Part shown: in pieces, positions 44,639 through 52,165 of the stretch
How positions within the stretch are numbered: position 1 is the first letter of the stretch
How the letters are laid out: every line of letters begins with the position of its first letter
Source of the DNA: Novacetimonas cocois
GTDB taxonomy: Bacteria; Pseudomonadota; Alphaproteobacteria; Acetobacterales; Acetobacteraceae
Direction of reading: 5' to 3'
Assembly (NCBI RefSeq): GCF_003311635.1
Contig: NZ_QEXL01000007.1
Coordinates: 85,124 to 141,627 of the forward strand
Length of the DNA: 56,504 nucleotides
Position numbers and translations under genes: made by a program
Notes under the pieces: model-generated
Databases searched by the model: none
Told to the model about the DNA's origin: nothing
What the model saw: the letters and a program-made list of their open reading frames with translations, nothing else

Positions 44639-45424
44639 ATGACGCTGGATCCCTTTGCGCCGGGGACATTCCCCATGACGCCATCAGCGGACGCATCGCC
44701 CGTGGGCGCGCCGCCATCGGGCGGGGCCGATTTTTCCCGGACGGAGACGACGCACGACATCGCGGCATCGGCGCGCAACCTGCGCGGGCTGCTGGCGCCC
44801 TATGACCTTGTGATCGTGCCGGGGCTGCATGATTCCGGCCCGCGCCACTGGCAGTCGCACTGGCACGCGCTGCTGCCGTCGCGGCGCGTCCGGCAGGCGG
44901 ACTGGGACCGGCCGCGCTGGGACATGTGGGTGACCGGGCTGGAACGGACGCTGGCCCATTGCCACAGGCCGGTCGTTTTCGTGGCCCACAGCCTTGGCGC
45001 GGTCCTTGTCGCGCGATGGGGACAGCAGCAGACGCGCGTGCGCGTGGCCGGTGCGCTGCTGGTCGCGCCCGCCGACCTGCGCGGCCCGCGCGCGCGGCAG
45101 GTGCCCGCCCTGCGCGATTTCGCGTTCCCGTCGTCATCGCCCCTGCCCTTTCCCGCCCGCATCATCGCCAGCACCAATGACGAATGGCTGTCGCCGCGCC
45201 GCGCCGGGGCGTTCGCCGCCGCGTGGGATGCCCCGCTGATCACGGCGGGGCGGCTGGGGCATATCGGCAATACGTCGCCGGTCGGGACGTGGGCGCAGGG
45301 GCTGGACTGGTTCAGGGATTTCCTGGCGACGCTTCCGCCGCCGGGCGACGTGCCCGCGGGCAATGCGCCTGCGGGTGACATCGCCCTGAACGGCATCCCC
45401 GCGCGCGGGCGGCATCACGCATAA
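44639..45424 (+). CDS. RBBP9/YdeN-type serine hydrolase
   Basis: 261-residue alpha/beta hydrolase of the RBBP9/YdeN family. Signatures are VPGLHDSGPRHWQSHW near residue 60, the nucleophile VAHSLGAVL, a WGQQQTRV block, DEWLS and a C-terminal GHIGN with the catalytic His. The first 50 residues are a Pro/Ala/Ser-rich leader without a signal peptide. GGAGG precedes ATG 44639, which lies 19 bases after the preceding stop codon. Substrates of this family are mostly unknown. Confidence 0.87.
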   Translation: MTLDPFAPGTFPMTPSADASPVGAPPSGGADFSRTETTHDIAASARNLRGLLAPYDLVIVPGLHDSGPRHWQSHWHALLPSRRVRQADWDRPRWDMWVTGLERTLAHCHRPVVFVAHSLGAVLVARWGQQQTRVRVAGALLVAPADLRGPRARQVPALRDFAFPSSSPLPFPARIIASTNDEWLSPRRAGAFAAAWDAPLITAGRLGHIGNTSPVGTWAQGLDWFRDFLATLPPPGDVPAGNAPAGDIALNGIPARGRHHA

Positions 45425-45438
45425 CAGGGACATATCGC

Positions 45439-45891
45439 ATGCAGGGCTTCCGCGACCGCACGGTAACGGCGATTTACATCATGCTCGACGTCGCCTTTCA
45501 CGGCACGCATGGCAACACCGTCAGCGCCACCGAAATCGCGCAGCGTTCGGGCATGGCGCGACGCGGGATCGAACCCGTGCTGCAGGAACTGTCGCGCTCG
45601 GGGCTGCTGTCGGGGGTGCGCGGGCCACGGGGTGGATACCGGCTGGGCCATCCGGCGCGTGAAATCCTGCTGTCGGACATCCACCATGCCATGCGGTGCG
45701 ATGACAGCCGCCCGGACAAACGCAACGGGCCGCTGTTCAATGCCGTGATCCGCCCGTTCCTTGACCGGATGGGGGGACTGCTGGATCACGAATACCGCAG
45801 GATCACGCTTGACGAACTGGTACGCCAGGCCGAAAGCAACGGCCTGTCCCGCCCGAAGGCGGAAGCACCCGTCGCGACATTTTCCATCTGA
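45439..45891 (+). CDS. Rrf2-family transcriptional regulator
   Basis: 150-residue winged-helix regulator. The family core is AIYIMLDVAFHGTHGNTVSATEIAQRSGMARRGIEPVLQEL followed by LSRSGLLSGVRGPRGGYRLG (wing). Iron-sulfur Rrf2 proteins (IscR, NsrR) carry three spaced cysteines; only one (MRCDD) is visible here, so it likely senses something other than a [2Fe-2S] cluster in the usual way. It starts 15 bases after the hydrolase stop, as the last gene of the operon, and may be autoregulatory. Confidence 0.9.
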   Translation: MQGFRDRTVTAIYIMLDVAFHGTHGNTVSATEIAQRSGMARRGIEPVLQELSRSGLLSGVRGPRGGYRLGHPAREILLSDIHHAMRCDDSRPDKRNGPLFNAVIRPFLDRMGGLLDHEYRRITLDELVRQAESNGLSRPKAEAPVATFSI

Positions 45892-45903
45892 TCAAAAACG
45901 ACA

Positions 45904-45963
45904 GAAGATTCCGGGTGACGTCTTCCGAAGCTTTTTCAAAAAAAGCTTCACCAAAAACTTCTT
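45904..45963 (-). repeat. Dispersed palindromic repeat, copy I (shortened)
   Basis: The palindrome reads GAAGCTTTTTCAAAAAAAGCTTC; the left hairpin is deleted, leaving only arm GATTCCGGGTG and right arm CACCAAAAACTTC. It lies between the convergent Rrf2 and mtnK genes. Confidence 0.7.
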
Positions 45964-45971
45964 CCTGATTT

Positions 45972-47216
45972 TCAGGATGTTTCAGGGGCCAGCCCGCCAA
46001 AGGCCGCCTCCACACTGTCATGCCGCCCATGATCGCGCAGCAGCCCGAAGGCGAAGCGTAACGCGGCCTCCCGCCGGGTCGCGCGTTCCTCCGGCCGCGC
46101 GATCACGTCGAAATCCGCCGTATGGGCGTATCCGATGATGCGGCGGATGATTTCCATCGCGGCATAGCCCACAAGATCGCGCAGCACCCCGTCCATGAAT
46201 GCCGCGCGCCCCGGCGACGCGGCGGTGGCCGCATCGGGAATGAAAAAGGCACACGGCCCCCGCGTATCGGACGGGGTCGGGTGCGCATCGGCCCACAGGC
46301 GGGTGAACTCCTCCACAAAACGGTCGCGGAACCGGACGATATCGCGCACGCAGCGCCGCCCGGCATCCGGCGACAGGTCGGCAAAGCGGCGCAGGACAAG
46401 GTTGCCCACGAACATCCCGCAATCGAACCCGATGGGGCCATAGATCGCGAATTCCCCGTCGATCACCCGCGTGTCGGTCGCACTCGCCATGATGGATCCG
46501 GTATGCAGGTCCCCATGCAGCAGCGCCTGCGGGCAGGTCAGGAAACGCAGCCGCAGTCCGTCCACCGCCCGCCGCACGGGGGCGGAGGCCCGGATGTCCG
46601 CCACGACCGCGTTCAGGCGCGGATCGTCCCAGTGGTTGCGGGGATGGTCGTGATACGGATCGTCCATCACAAGGTCCAGCGTGATGCGCCGCAGCGTCTG
46701 GTTGCGGGCATACAGCGCCTGCCGGTCGAACACGCGTTCGAACGGTTCGCACAGGACCGACGTCCCGAACGTCGCGCGCGCGACAAAGGTGGCGATGTCG
46801 GGCACCACGCGGGGCCAGTCCGCGCCCGTCATCAGGGCGTTGCGGTACACCTGATGGCCCGACAGGCTTTCGACGATCAGGACAAACAGGTCCGGGTCGA
46901 AATGCAGGCATTGCGTCGTCAGGCCGGGGACGAGGGGAAAGACATCGCGCAGGTAGGCGGCCTCGTAAAACGTGCGGTCCAGCGGCATTTTCCATGACGG
47001 ATCGACCCGCACGTAAGGCAGCGACTGTTTCAGGCACACCCCGCCCGCCGGCCCGTGGATCAGGAAGACATTGTTGAGGTTGCCGTCACTGACCTCCGCA
47101 ATGCGCCACTGCGCCGCCGTCCTGCCCAGCCGCGCGGCAATGTGCGGCAGGCCCGACAGCAGGGCGCGGATGCCCGCGATGTCCAGCGTGCGATATTGCG
47201 TTGCACCTGACTTCAT
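45972..47216 (-). CDS. mtnK: S-methyl-5-thioribose kinase
   Basis: Phosphorylates 5-methylthioribose in the methionine salvage pathway. The 414-residue protein has the choline-kinase-like fold: nucleotide loop VSDGNLNNVFLI, catalytic LLHGDLHTGSIMAS and metal-binding VIDGEFAIYGPIGFD. Length and motifs match MtnK. ATG 47216 is chosen; a GTG at 47225 is also in frame. No other salvage gene (mtnA etc.) is adjacent, so the salvage set must be elsewhere or incomplete. Confidence 0.93.
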   Translation of the reverse strand: MKSGATQYRTLDIAGIRALLSGLPHIAARLGRTAAQWRIAEVSDGNLNNVFLIHGPAGGVCLKQSLPYVRVDPSWKMPLDRTFYEAAYLRDVFPLVPGLTTQCLHFDPDLFVLIVESLSGHQVYRNALMTGADWPRVVPDIATFVARATFGTSVLCEPFERVFDRQALYARNQTLRRITLDLVMDDPYHDHPRNHWDDPRLNAVVADIRASAPVRRAVDGLRLRFLTCPQALLHGDLHTGSIMASATDTRVIDGEFAIYGPIGFDCGMFVGNLVLRRFADLSPDAGRRCVRDIVRFRDRFVEEFTRLWADAHPTPSDTRGPCAFFIPDAATAASPGRAAFMDGVLRDLVGYAAMEIIRRIIGYAHTADFDVIARPEERATRREAALRFAFGLLRDHGRHDSVEAAFGGLAPETS

Positions 47217-47802
47217 GACGCCCACCTGCCTTTCCCTCCCGTTTCCCTGCGGCGCCCATCTGGCGCGGCGACGACGCTACGCCATTCCCGGCCACGGGAA
47301 AACACATCCGCGCGACTGCGGGCGCCGGAAATAACAACGATTCATTATCGTTATTTGATCCCCCGAAAGGGATCCCGCCGCAGTGTTGCACGATTTTCAT
47401 GCCATATCATGGGTTTTCTGAAAAATCCCGCCGGTTCCTTCCGCATGTTCCCGGCCCCTGCCATGACCCGGACAGGGCGGCATGGCGGGCGGATTTCCTG
47501 TCGTCCGCAATATATGCGCACGACGTTCGTCATTTATTTTATTGACTCATATTGTACTGTTGTTAATGTCATTACCACATTAATACGCAATTATGTTCGT
47601 TAATTAATGTGCCGCGTTGCCAGAGATCGCCGTGAGAGGTCGCCATGACAGATCCGCCCCGCCACGGGTCCCGTCCCGCCCCGTCGCCCGACAGGGCGGC
47701 CCGCGCGCGCAGGTGCCGGTGTCCCGGCCGCACCGCCATCGCGTCCGCCGCCACGACCGTCATCCCCACGTCATTGCCAACATCATCCAGGGTTCCCTGA
47801 CC
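47217..47802. other. Divergent intergenic region between mtnK and ssuD
   Basis: About 585 bases. It contains the inverted repeat AACGAT-TCATT-ATCGTT (47335-47351), a GATCCC/GGGATC hairpin (47358-47373), a rightward promoter candidate TTGACT (47542-47547) with TAATGT (47564-47569) 16 bases apart, and a short open frame beginning at 47645. The stretch 47520-47610 is markedly AT-rich. Confidence 0.6.
47645..47800 (+). CDS. Short open frame upstream of ssuD (possible leader peptide)
   Basis: ATG 47645 has AGAGG 7 bases upstream; the 51-codon frame ends with TGA at 47798-47800, two bases before the SsuD start. It is Arg/Pro-rich with two cysteine codons close together (RCRCPG). Ribosome progress through such a frame could regulate SsuD by sulfur status, but the peptide resembles no leader that I recognise, and a chance frame is possible. 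Confidence 0.35.
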   Translation: MTDPPRHGSRPAPSPDRAARARRCRCPGRTAIASAATTVIPTSLPTSSRVP

Positions 47803-49002
47803 ATGTCACACACAACCGCCGGGAACATTCCCGACAAGATCCCCGAAAAGATCCCCGAAAAAATCAACGTCCTGTGGTTCCTGCCCACCCATGGCGACAC
47901 CCGCTATCTCGGCACGCAGAAGGGCGCGCGCCCGGTGGACCTGCCGTATCTGCAGCAGGTGGCAAGGGCCGCCGACACGCTGGGCTATTACGGGGTGCTG
48001 ATCCCCACCGGCCGCAGCTGCGAGGACAGCTGGGTCGTGGCCTCCGCCCTTGCCCCGATGACCGAACGCCTGCGCTACCTCATCGCGCTGCGTCCGGGGC
48101 TGCTGTCGCCCACGCTTGCGGCGCGCATGACCGCGACGCTGGACCGTTTTTCGAACGGGCGGCTGCTCATCAACATCGTGACGGGGGGCGATCCCACGGA
48201 AAATGCGGGCGACGGGCTGTTCGCCGACCATGCCACCCGGTACGAAATCACGGATGAATTCCTCGACATCTATCGCGCGCTGCTGCGGGGCGAACATGTC
48301 GGGTTCGAGGGGAAGCATTTCCACATCCGCGACGGCCACCTGCTGTTCCCCACGCTGCAGAAGGACGGGCCGCCGATCTATTTCGGCGGCTCGTCCGAGA
48401 CCGCGTCGTACGTGGCGGCAAAATCGGTGGACAAATACCTGACATGGGGCGAACCCCCGGCGCAGGTGGCCGAAAAGATCGCCCATATCCGCAGGCTGGC
48501 GCATGAACGCGGGCGGGAGGTGTCGTTCGGCATCCGCCTGCATGTCATCGTGCGCGAAACCAGCGCGCAGGCATGGGCGGCGGCAGACAGCCTGATCAGC
48601 CACCTTGACGACGCGACGATCGCAAAGGCGCAGAAGGTCTTTGCCCGGATGGATTCCGTGGGGCAGTCACGCATGAACGCCCTGCACGGCGGACAGCGCG
48701 ACCGGCTGGAGATCAGCCCCAACCTGTGGGCGGGCGTGGGCCTGGTACGTGGCGGCGCGGGCACGGCGCTGGTGGGTGATGCGGACACGGTGGCCGAACG
48801 GATCGACGAATACCGCCGCCTGGGCATCGATACGTTCATCTTCTCCGGCTATCCGCATCTGGAGGAGGCCTACCGCTTTGGCGAACTGGTGCTGCCGCGA
48901 CTGCCGACGGCGCATCCCCGGCACGCGGGCGGCGCGCAGGGCACAATGGGACCGTTTGGCGAAACCATCGCGAACGACCACCGCCCCACCCGCGCGGCCT
49001 GA
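47803..49002 (+). CDS. ssuD: FMNH2-dependent alkanesulfonate monooxygenase
   Basis: Releases sulfite from C2-C10 alkanesulfonates under sulfur limitation; a luciferase-like (beta/alpha)8 enzyme. The 399-residue protein has the typical opening [16 protein letters not shown], the FMN-site segment [35 protein letters not shown], and [24 protein letters not shown] 47803 follows the short upstream frame. Its reduced flavin would come from the reductase encoded 14 bases downstream. The usual SsuABC transporter is not present in the window. Confidence 0.95.
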   Translation: MSHTTAGNIPDKIPEKIPEKINVLWFLPTHGDTRYLGTQKGARPVDLPYLQQVARAADTLGYYGVLIPTGRSCEDSWVVASALAPMTERLRYLIALRPGLLSPTLAARMTATLDRFSNGRLLINIVTGGDPTENAGDGLFADHATRYEITDEFLDIYRALLRGEHVGFEGKHFHIRDGHLLFPTLQKDGPPIYFGGSSETASYVAAKSVDKYLTWGEPPAQVAEKIAHIRRLAHERGREVSFGIRLHVIVRETSAQAWAAADSLISHLDDATIAKAQKVFARMDSVGQSRMNALHGGQRDRLEISPNLWAGVGLVRGGAGTALVGDADTVAERIDEYRRLGIDTFIFSGYPHLEEAYRFGELVLPRLPTAHPRHAGGAQGTMGPFGETIANDHRPTRAA

Positions 49003-49016
49003 CGGCGGGACGCGGC

Positions 49017-49553
49017 ATGGCCGGCCCCACCGTGACCACCCTTCCCCCGGCGGCGGAGGCACCCGTCACCGCCGCCGCCTTTCGCGACGGCATGGCGGCG
49101 CTGGCCTGCGCGGTCAGCATCGTCACCACCGACGGCGCGCGCGGCGCCCATGGCTTTACCGCCTCGGCGGTCTGCAGCGTGTCGGACGCGCCGCCGACGC
49201 TGCTGGTGTGCATCAACCGCGCCACCAGCGCGCACCCGCACGTGCTGGACCACGGCGTTATGGCCGTCAATGTCCTGCACCGGGGGCAGGCGGCGCTGTC
49301 GGATGCCTTTGCCAGCCGTTCCCGCCCGATGGCCGAACGCTTCGCCGCCGCGACATGGCGGCGGGGCCGCACGGGCGCGCCGCTGCTTGACGGTGCGCTC
49401 GTCAGTTTCGACTGCCGCGTCAGCGAGGTGCGCGATGTCGCCACCCACACCATCGTCATCGCCCGCGTGATCGACATGGTCGTGCGCCATGACGGCGCGC
49501 GGCCCGGCCTGATCTGGTTCAACCGCGCCTATGGCCATCCCGTCACGTCATAG
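49017..49553 (+). CDS. NAD(P)H-dependent flavin reductase (SsuE role, flavin reductase domain family)
   Basis: 178-residue flavin reductase-like domain protein (RutF/HpaC type): FRDGMAALACAVSIVTTDGA, the FMN-contact GFTASAVCSVSDAPPTLLVC and a C-terminal PGLIWFNRAYG. It supplies FMNH2 to SsuD, from gene order. It differs from the flavodoxin-like SsuE of enterobacteria, but serves the same purpose. ATG 49017 follows the ssuD stop by 14 bases, so the two are co-transcribed. Confidence 0.88.
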   Translation: MAGPTVTTLPPAAEAPVTAAAFRDGMAALACAVSIVTTDGARGAHGFTASAVCSVSDAPPTLLVCINRATSAHPHVLDHGVMAVNVLHRGQAALSDAFASRSRPMAERFAAATWRRGRTGAPLLDGALVSFDCRVSEVRDVATHTIVIARVIDMVVRHDGARPGLIWFNRAYGHPVTS

Positions 49554-49614
49554 GCGGTGGCCGGGCCGCCTTCGCTCCGTCCGGGCAGTCATCCACGACA
49601 GATACCGGCGAACC

Positions 49615-49643
49615 CAAGGCAAGGCCGTGCGGGTCTTGCCTTG
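49615..49643 (+). terminator. Hairpin after the flavin reductase gene
   Basis: CAAGGCAAG and CTTGCCTTG are perfect 9-bp arms around an 11-base loop, 60 bases after the flavin reductase stop. There is no strong U-run, so termination is probable rather than certain. Confidence 0.5.
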
Positions 49644-49659
49644 CGCGGTGGCGATTGAC

Positions 49660-49685
49660 GCCGCCTCTTTGAAAAAAGGCGGCAC
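49660..49685. repeat. Half-copy of the dispersed repeat (K)
   Basis: GCCGCCTCTTTGAAAAAAGGCGGCAC is only the GCCGCC/GGCGGC hairpin of the family; the other hairpin and the outer arms are absent. It could be an independent terminator-like hairpin. Confidence 0.5.
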
Positions 49686-49772
49686 GGGGCGGGAGGCTTC
49701 ACACAATGCGGAGAATCGGGCCGCGATGCTTTTCGGACTTGAAATCATGATCCGCCGCGCATAGAAGAAACG

Positions 49773-49852
49773 CCAGCATCAGGAGTTGGGACGACGCCCA
49801 ACGCCAACCTGCCGTTCCGGGCAAGGTGGCGCTTCCGCAAGGAAGGATGTGG
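49773..49852 (+). promoter_or_regulatory. SAM-I-superfamily riboswitch-like aptamer upstream of metA
   Basis: A closed four-stem layout can be drawn. P1: CCAGCATC (49773-49780) with GATGTGG (49846-49852). P2: GTTGGG (49785-49790) with CCCAAC (49797-49802). P3: GCCAACCTGCC with GGGCAAGGTGGC (49803-49830), including an AACC/AAGG arrangement like S-box P3. P4: CTTCC-GCAA-GGAAG (49832-49845). This matches the order of a SAM-I aptamer, and the downstream gene is a methionine-pathway enzyme. Several S-box core bases differ (GCGC in place of the usual GCUAAAU), so it could be a variant or an unrelated leader. Confidence 0.55.
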
Positions 49853-49884
49853 CCGGACCCGGCAACCAAACGGATCAAGCCACT

Positions 49885-49920
49885 GCGTCTGTCCCAGCCA
49901 GGTAGTTGGAGAACAGACGT
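49885..49920 (+). promoter_or_regulatory. RBS-occluding hairpin before metA
   Basis: GCGTCTGT (49885-49892) pairs with ACAGACGT (49913-49920); the loop contains the GGAG ribosome site (49908-49911), and an inner CCA/TGG pair further closes it. This would lower translation when formed, so it fits an expression platform for the upstream aptamer. Confidence 0.5.
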
Positions 49921-49923
49921 AAA

Positions 49924-50919
49924 ATGCCAATCAAGATTCCGGACGACCTGCCCGCCCGCGACACGCTGGAGGCCGAAGGCGTCATGGTCATGGGCGAGGC
50001 CGATGCCATCCGGCAGGACGTGCGTCCCCTGCGGATCGGGCTGCTGAACCTGATGCCCAACAAGATCTGCACCGAAACGCAGATCGCCCGCCTGATTGGC
50101 GCGACCCCGCTGCAGGTCGAACTGACGCTGGTGCGCATCAGCGACCATGTCCCCCGCCATACCCCGGTCGATCACATGACCTCGTTCTATCGCGCGTGGC
50201 AGGACGTGCGGGCGGAACGTTTCGACGGGTTCATCATTACCGGCGCCCCGGTGGAGCGGCTATCCTTCAGCGATGTCACGTACTGGGACGAACTGCGCCG
50301 GGTTTTTGACTGGACCCAGACGAACGTGCACCGATGTCTCAACATCTGCTGGGCGGCGCAGGCGGCGGTCCATCATTTCCACGGCATGCCAAAGCACTGC
50401 CTGCCGCGAAAGGCGTTCGGGGTGTACGACCACCGGGTGCTGGTCCCGGCCTCGCCCTACCTTGTCGGGTTTTCCGATGACGTCTGCATCCCCGTCTCCC
50501 GCTGGACCGAGGTGCGCCGCGCCGACATTCCCGCCCACAGCGGCCTGACGGTACTGGCGGAAAGCGAGCAGACGGGCCTGTGCCTGGTGGATGACCCGTC
50601 GCATCATTCGCTGCACATGTTCAACCATCTGGAATACGATTCCACCTCGCTGGCGGATGAATATTTCCGCGATGTCGCCAATGGCGTGGACATTGGCGTG
50701 CCCCACAACTATTTCCCCGACGACGATCCCACCCGCGCGCCCGTCAACCGCTGGCGCAGCCACGCGCACCTGCTGGCGGGGAACTGGATCAACCGCATCT
50801 ACCAGACGACGCCATTCGACATCACGCGCATCGGCCGCCCCGGCGTCGTGTCCCATCATCCCGCGCCCGCCGGCCGCGTGCGCGAGGCCGTGCCCGCCCA
50901 CGCGGCGGGACCGGCCTGA
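49924..50919 (+). CDS. metA: Homoserine O-acetyltransferase (MetA family, acetyl-CoA type)
   Basis: Acylates L-homoserine in the first committed step of methionine synthesis. The 331-residue protein has the MetA glutamine-amidotransferase-like fold: catalytic Cys142 in NICWAAQAA and the His-x-Glu motif in MFNHLEYD. The specificity loop reads TGAPVE with Glu at residue 111; MetA enzymes with Glu there use acetyl-CoA, while Gly (as in E. coli) marks succinyl-CoA use. ATG 49924 follows the leader hairpin; an upstream in-frame codon at 49906 would lie inside it. Repeat J lies after the stop. Confidence 0.93.
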   Translation: MPIKIPDDLPARDTLEAEGVMVMGEADAIRQDVRPLRIGLLNLMPNKICTETQIARLIGATPLQVELTLVRISDHVPRHTPVDHMTSFYRAWQDVRAERFDGFIITGAPVERLSFSDVTYWDELRRVFDWTQTNVHRCLNICWAAQAAVHHFHGMPKHCLPRKAFGVYDHRVLVPASPYLVGFSDDVCIPVSRWTEVRRADIPAHSGLTVLAESEQTGLCLVDDPSHHSLHMFNHLEYDSTSLADEYFRDVANGVDIGVPHNYFPDDDPTRAPVNRWRSHAHLLAGNWINRIYQTTPFDITRIGRPGVVSHHPAPAGRVREAVPAHAAGPA

Positions 50920-51238
50920 AGGGACATAAAGTTTCCGGGTGCCGCATTTTTCGAAAATGCGGCGTCATTCCGGGGCCTTGCTTAAAAACCTGCGTCCGCA
51001 ATCCCCTTCGGGAACCGTCCGCGCCCTTCATGGCCGGCGCCTGGTCCCGACCGCCGGCACGGATGGCCATGCGGGCTGGCAACCGTGCCCGTCATGGCGC
51101 GTTCGCCTGTAACACGACCTGCGCGGCGCGGCATTTTCCCATGCCATCTTCGCGTGCCATGCGGGTTGTCCGTTTTCGCGTCACCCACGCACTGTTCCCC
51201 GCGCCACGCGGGCGACAGCGGACAAGGAATACGCAGCC
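50920..51238. other. Intergenic region after metA
   Basis: About 320 bases: repeat J (50928-50970) and then GC-rich sequence in which no gene, clear promoter or RNA was recognised. Confidence 0.45.
50928..50970 (-). repeat. Dispersed palindromic repeat, copy J (truncated)
   Basis: Only the left half survives: arm AAAGTTTCCGGGTG followed by the hairpin CCGCATTTT-TCG-AAAATGCGG. It lies 9 bases after the metA stop and could terminate that transcript. Confidence 0.75.
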
Positions 51239-51640
51239 ATGACCAGACCGATGCCCATGACGACGTCCAAGGTGCTGATGAAGGGAATGGCGGGCGCGAT
51301 CCCCCTCCTTCTGCTGGGACTGTCATCCGCCCCGCCCGCGCTTGCCCACGGACAGGCGCAGGACACGACGACCCCCGGCATGACGGACCCCGCCCTGCCG
51401 GACAAGGCCACGTCGGACCGCACGGGCGCGACCTCCAGCAATACCCATGCCGAACGGCCGGGGAACAAGCCCGCGTCGGATTACAACAACGCGCCCTACC
51501 TGCAGGACCAGCAGGCGCTGGGCCGCAAGGCGCAGAAGTCGCGCCTGTCGCATGGCAAGTCCCCCACGCGGGAGGAATCCATCCCGCCGGGAATGAACGC
51601 CCCGAACGTCCAGCGCGACCCGGCGCAGCCGCCCGACTGA
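51239..51640 (+). CDS. Small secreted protein of unknown function
   Basis: 133 residues with a signal peptide (MTTSKVLMKGMAGAIPLLLL...PALA-HG) and a disordered mature part rich in Pro, Asp, Thr and Asn (for example SNTHAERPGNKPASDYNNAP). AAGGA lies 9 bases before ATG 51239. No known domain; similar short periplasmic proteins are common in acetic acid bacteria. It is not clearly in an operon with its neighbours. Confidence 0.65.
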   Translation: MTRPMPMTTSKVLMKGMAGAIPLLLLGLSSAPPALAHGQAQDTTTPGMTDPALPDKATSDRTGATSSNTHAERPGNKPASDYNNAPYLQDQQALGRKAQKSRLSHGKSPTREESIPPGMNAPNVQRDPAQPPD

Positions 51641-51667
51641 TCCCGGCGCCGATCATCCTCCCCTGTT

Positions 51668-51712
51668 TTGATCACCCTTGCGTTGATCACCCCTGCGCCG
51701 ACCATCCCTGCG
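51668..51712 (+). repeat. Short tandem repeat, 15-bp unit
   Basis: Three contiguous degenerate units (TTGATCACCCTTGCG, TTGATCACCCCTGCG, CCGACCATCCCTGCG) lie between the secreted protein and the next gene, followed by a partial fourth. Confidence 0.75.
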
Positions 51713-51798
51713 CCGATGCCCGACCTTACTGATGCCCGGCGGCCTTTCCGCGATCACTGTTCGCGTTCGGGCCACGCGCACTATCAGGAAACATGGCA

Positions 51799-52149
51799 AT
51801 GGATACGCCAAGACTTATCGAGGCCTATGCCGACCTGATCCGGCAGGTCGATGCAAGCTCCGCCGCCACGATCACGCTGGGGGAGCAGCTGCGCGAACGC
51901 GCGCGCCACAACGATCCCACGGCGCGGGAGGCACTGCGCCAGGTGCAGTCCGTCGCCCGCTCCTATCAGGAGGAGCGCCTGCGCCTTGCCGCCCTGTGGC
52001 GGGCCATCAGCGCGGCGCATCCCGAACTGCCGCGCTATCCCATGGATGACGCGGACGGCGTGGCGGTGGACGACGCGCCCAGACCGCGGGAGGAAGGACG
52101 CCTGACCGCGCTGCTGCGCCGCCTGCTGATGGATATTGGCGTGCCCTGA
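51799..52149 (+). CDS. Small helical protein of unknown function
   Basis: 116 residues from ATG 51799 (protein MDTPRLIEAYADLIRQ), with CAGGA 9 bases upstream; an ATG two codons earlier has the same site too close. Mainly helical, heptad-like (TLGEQLRERARHNDPTAREALRQVQS), no membrane segment and a basic C-terminal helix (EEGRLTALLRRLLMDIG). No family recognised. It converges on the FkbM methyltransferase with a gap of 16 bases. Confidence 0.7.
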   Translation: MDTPRLIEAYADLIRQVDASSAATITLGEQLRERARHNDPTAREALRQVQSVARSYQEERLRLAALWRAISAAHPELPRYPMDDADGVAVDDAPRPREEGRLTALLRRLLMDIGVP

Positions 52150-52165
52150 GGCGCGCCGCCCCCTG

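Larger units (their letters stand above)
49554..49923. other. Long leader region of metA
   Basis: 370 bases containing a terminator-like inverted repeat (CAAGGCAAG/CTTGCCTTG, 49615-49643), a half-copy of the dispersed repeat (49660-49685), and the structured metA leader listed separately. Confidence 0.6.

Noticed and set aside
49773-49852. SAM-II riboswitch before metA
   Set aside because: The SAM-II pseudoknot signature (GCUGAUUUAACC and the AAAAAGGG end) is not found; the fold resembles SAM-I instead.
5025-50970. CRISPR array from the ~80-bp repeats
   Set aside because: The copies are scattered over 46 kb in both orientations and lack regular spacers; no cas genes are present.
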